The notes below the pieces were generated by a model. It had not been told where the DNA came from. It made no database searches and saw only the letters and a program-made list of their open reading frames with translations. A stretch of 64,000 nucleotides of DNA from Bacteroidales bacterium (GTDB lineage: Bacteria > Bacteroidota > Bacteroidia > Bacteroidales > UBA10428), in NCBI GenBank assembly GCA_016928305.1, contig JAFGKY010000012.1:1-64000 (forward strand). Reading direction: 5' to 3'. This document shows, in pieces, positions 61,786 to 64,000 of the stretch. The translations under genes and the position numbers were made by a program. Each line of letters begins with the position of its first letter. Position 1 is the first letter of the stretch.

Positions 61786-62101
61786 AAGGGAAAGCTAATG
61801 GAAGAAGATTTAGGTTGGTAGTGCAAATTAAGGGTTAATGCAAATCAATCGCCGTTAATGCAAATTAATTGCCGTCTGCTTTAGCTGACGGGGAGAAATG
61901 GAGCAGTAAGAACTTGGCTTTAGCCTCATTGTATATTAATATGCAGCTAAAGACTTATCAACTAACACTTTTGTATCTGTATCCGTTGACTAAAGTCAAC
62001 GGCAATAATTACCCTTATTTCGCATCAGTAGTTATTAGTGAGCAGGCCAAAAGCTGAAGAAGGTAATCGATAATCCTGCAGTGCAGGCAAGCAATCACAA
62101 C
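61786..62101. repeat. Gene-free stretch with tandem 20-mers and palindromes between GH5 and GH20
   Basis: Two consecutive 20-bp copies, TTAATGCAAATCAATCGCCG and its variant, occupy 61835-61854 and 61855-61874. They run into the palindrome CCGTC...GACGG (61872-61891, loop containing TTTAGC). A second, perfect palindrome, CCGTTGAC-TAAA-GTCAACGG, lies at 61983-62002. The two palindromes face each other around a 90-bp core with TTTAGC/TAAA motifs, a REP-like layout between convergent genes. No coding frame was found. Confidence 0.7.
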
Positions 62102-63967
62102 TCAAATTTTTCTATAAATACCCGTCTTCACTCTACCCGAACAGCCATTTTTCAGAAACAAGGCTGCTTTAACGACAGTATCCCGGTTAAGATAAAAAGG
62201 ATTCCTGTATATTGGTGATGTGGCAGTCGGTTCCGAGCCATCGGTGGTGTACTTTATTTCACCGAAAGGATAGGGATTAACCAGTTCAACCCGGATGGTA
62301 TCTTTAAAATGAGTGGTATCCGGAAGGCCTTCGACAGAAGGAACATAATAATGTATATCCTTAGAGGTCAGAAGATCAAGCTGGTTTTCAAGTCTGGTTA
62401 AAAACCCGGCATAATCCTTACCTGTAGCAGGAGTCCATACGACTTCTGCCAGTGCTATCGCACGGGGGAGAGCCATATATTCAACATGGTTCCCGGACAG
62501 CATGTATTCGGTCCACAGGTTTCCCTGTGCACCCAGGATATGTTTTGCCTCCTCGCCGGTCAATACCTCAGGAACAGGTTCGTAGGAATAGGTTTTTTCA
62601 AGACTTATAAAACCGCCTATGGCCAGGGGTTCAATATGCCGATCCAGACTCTGGTAATAATCAAAATAACAATGTGTGACGGGAGTCATCACCGCATTAT
62701 GATGCATCCCGGCTGCAGCGATGCCACCTTCAGTACCGCGCCACGACATAACGGTAGCGTTTTCAGCCAGTCCGCCTTCCAGTATCTCATCCCAGCCGAT
62801 CAATATTCTTCCCTTTTCCGTGAGAAATTTGTCGATACGCCGGATAAAATAACTCTGCAGTTCATTTTCGTCCATCAGCTGTTCGTCTTTTATTCTCTTC
62901 TGGCATTTGGGACATCGTCTCCATTCGGTTTTGTCAGCTTCATCACCGCCGATATGAATATATTTTGACGGGAAAAGCTCCATCACTTCGGAGAGGATAT
63001 CTTCGAGGAACAGGAAAGTACTGTCGTTCCCCGCACAATATATATCGGTGATGGGCCATACGCCTCCCGGAGGAACACCAATAGGCACCTGCCTGCATGA
63101 ATATTCAGGGTGGGCAGCTATCGCTGATGAAACATGAGCCGGCATTTCAATTTCGGGAACCACGGTGATAAAGCGTTGTGCTGCATAGGCTACAATATCC
63201 TTTATTTCTTCCTGTGTATAAAATCCGCCATAGGTGGCTCTTTCACCCGGCTGCTGCACGGGACGCTCATTCCAGGGCAGCCCTTCATGATCCACACGCC
63301 AGGCACCGACTTCGGTGAGCCTGGGGTATTTTTTAATCTCAATGCGCCAACCCTGGTCATCTACGAGATGCCAGTGAAATGTATTAAGTTTATGCAATGC
63401 CAGGATATCGATGTACTTCTTTACGAATTCCTTATCAAAAAAATGACGGCTCACATCCAGGTGCAGTCCGCGCCATAGGAAGCGCGGATAGTCAGTTATT
63501 TCAAGGCAGGGTAAGGTCCGCAGATCACCTGCTCTCTTTTGGGCAAAGAGAATCTGTGACAATGATTGCACGCCGTAAAATACACCTTGCGGGCTTTTTC
63601 CTGTAATGACGATATGTTTTTTATCGATTTTCAGGCTATAACCTTCATCCTGTTGTATGGCAGGATCAATAACGAATGCAATGGTGCCTTTGGCCCGTTC
63701 CTTTTTGTAATACTTTGACTGTACTCTTTTGCTTGTCAGAAAAGTATAAAAGTCTTTCAGGTATTCCGCACTGAAGGCAAGATCCTTATGGGAATAACCA
63801 ATTACTGTTTTTGCAGGCAAAGTAAATGTCTCTGCCGATTTCACCATGCTAACCGGAGCAGGTATAAGCGGGATATCTTTTGTTATTTGTGCCTGCATAA
63901 TTTGTGTTATTCCTTCCACGGCCATAAAGCTCATCAATAAAATGATATATGTATAACCGGATTTCAT
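62102..63967 (-). CDS. Beta-N-acetylhexosaminidase, glycoside hydrolase family 20
   Basis: A 621-residue exported enzyme that removes terminal GlcNAc/GalNAc from glycans. Signal peptide (about 1-27), an N-terminal GH20b domain (about 35-155) with GYSLKIDKKHIVITGKSPQGVFYGVQSL, and a catalytic barrel from about 160 with RGLHLDVSRHFF, WHLVDDQGWRIEIKKYP, PEIEMPAH and the catalytic Asp-Glu pair in HIGGDEADKTEW. The last 75 residues resemble the chitobiase C-terminal domain (YTTDGSEPTATSPIY). It is complete in the window. Target could be chitin oligomers, host or microbial glycans. Confidence 0.93.
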   Translation of the reverse strand: MKSGYTYIILLMSFMAVEGITQIMQAQITKDIPLIPAPVSMVKSAETFTLPAKTVIGYSHKDLAFSAEYLKDFYTFLTSKRVQSKYYKKERAKGTIAFVIDPAIQQDEGYSLKIDKKHIVITGKSPQGVFYGVQSLSQILFAQKRAGDLRTLPCLEITDYPRFLWRGLHLDVSRHFFDKEFVKKYIDILALHKLNTFHWHLVDDQGWRIEIKKYPRLTEVGAWRVDHEGLPWNERPVQQPGERATYGGFYTQEEIKDIVAYAAQRFITVVPEIEMPAHVSSAIAAHPEYSCRQVPIGVPPGGVWPITDIYCAGNDSTFLFLEDILSEVMELFPSKYIHIGGDEADKTEWRRCPKCQKRIKDEQLMDENELQSYFIRRIDKFLTEKGRILIGWDEILEGGLAENATVMSWRGTEGGIAAAGMHHNAVMTPVTHCYFDYYQSLDRHIEPLAIGGFISLEKTYSYEPVPEVLTGEEAKHILGAQGNLWTEYMLSGNHVEYMALPRAIALAEVVWTPATGKDYAGFLTRLENQLDLLTSKDIHYYVPSVEGLPDTTHFKDTIRVELVNPYPFGEIKYTTDGSEPTATSPIYRNPFYLNRDTVVKAALFLKNGCSGRVKTGIYRKI

Positions 63968-64000
63968 AGTAAAAAGGATTTTGTTCTTTTAATTTTTCTT

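Overview
The window reads as chromosomal DNA of a Bacteroidota bacterium, most likely an anaerobic or fermentative member of the Bacteroidales or a close relative. The case rests on gene content (two proteins with C-terminal type IX secretion sorting domains plus a serine hydrolase with one, GWxTD, DUF4294, DUF5020 and DUF6599-like proteins, a PASTA-only protein, AsnA, Rex) and on promoters that fit the Bacteroidota pattern TTTG-N19/20-TAnnTTTG. No phage, transposase, CRISPR array or rRNA/tRNA gene was seen. Most genes are core or common accessory genes.

Layout. 1-6.9 kb: tgt and an LptF/G permease overlap, then a lytic transglycosylase runs into uvrA behind a long leader. 7-10.5 kb: a LOG-family hydrolase and a translationally coupled pair of envelope proteins. 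10.6-17.4 kb: smpB, miaA, a small membrane protein, an RlmD-type RNA methyltransferase, a fusion of an acetyltransferase to a C_GCAxxG_C_C redox domain, and a three-gene run of a PNPOx-like protein, a DUF4157-like HExxH protein and a DUF6544-like protein. 17.5-25 kb: ABC-F ATPase, GWxTD lipoprotein, rlmB, asnA, typA. 25.4-27.2 kb: ammonium transporter plus PII behind a very AT-rich promoter. 27.4-31.6 kb: lipoprotein, DUF6599-like and Tat-exported DUF362 proteins, alanine dehydrogenase.

31.6-37.2 kb: rex with a repeat-protein gene on one strand, and hypF-hypC-hypD divergently on the other, which points to redox-controlled NiFe-hydrogenase maturation. 37.3-39.5 kb: a DUF5020/Tsx-like outer-membrane protein followed by an NCS2 purine permease. 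39.5-43.3 kb: PASTA protein, T9SS cargo, RluD-type pseudouridine synthase. 43.4-47.8 kb (minus): gcvP, an MBL hydrolase, pcm. 47.9-50.7 kb: Gfo/Idh-like protein and an initiating sugar-phosphate transferase for surface polysaccharide. 50.7-54.5 kb: thpR, DUF4294, two CDGSH iron-sulfur proteins, a TonB-like protein, a DinB-like protein. 54.7-64 kb: T9SS cargo, T9SS-tagged serine hydrolase and glycoside hydrolases (GH43-like, GH5 mannanase-like, GH20) without a SusC/SusD pair.

The most unusual signal is non-coding. At least ten intergenic loci carry short tandem arrays with a strict 7-bp period, each with its own unit (for example GTNNACN, GTGACAA, GAAYANN, GGTGTTG). Most sit immediately 3' of a gene; three contain or abut the stop codons themselves, and two can fold into long hairpins. 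Two further arrays have an 8-bp period, one of them over the -33 region of typA. Separate from these are a 156-bp MITE-like element with perfect 20-bp terminal inverted repeats (a second, inverted copy is cut by the window start), a twin-hairpin repeat after the ABC-F gene, and a palindromic repeat between GH5 and GH20.
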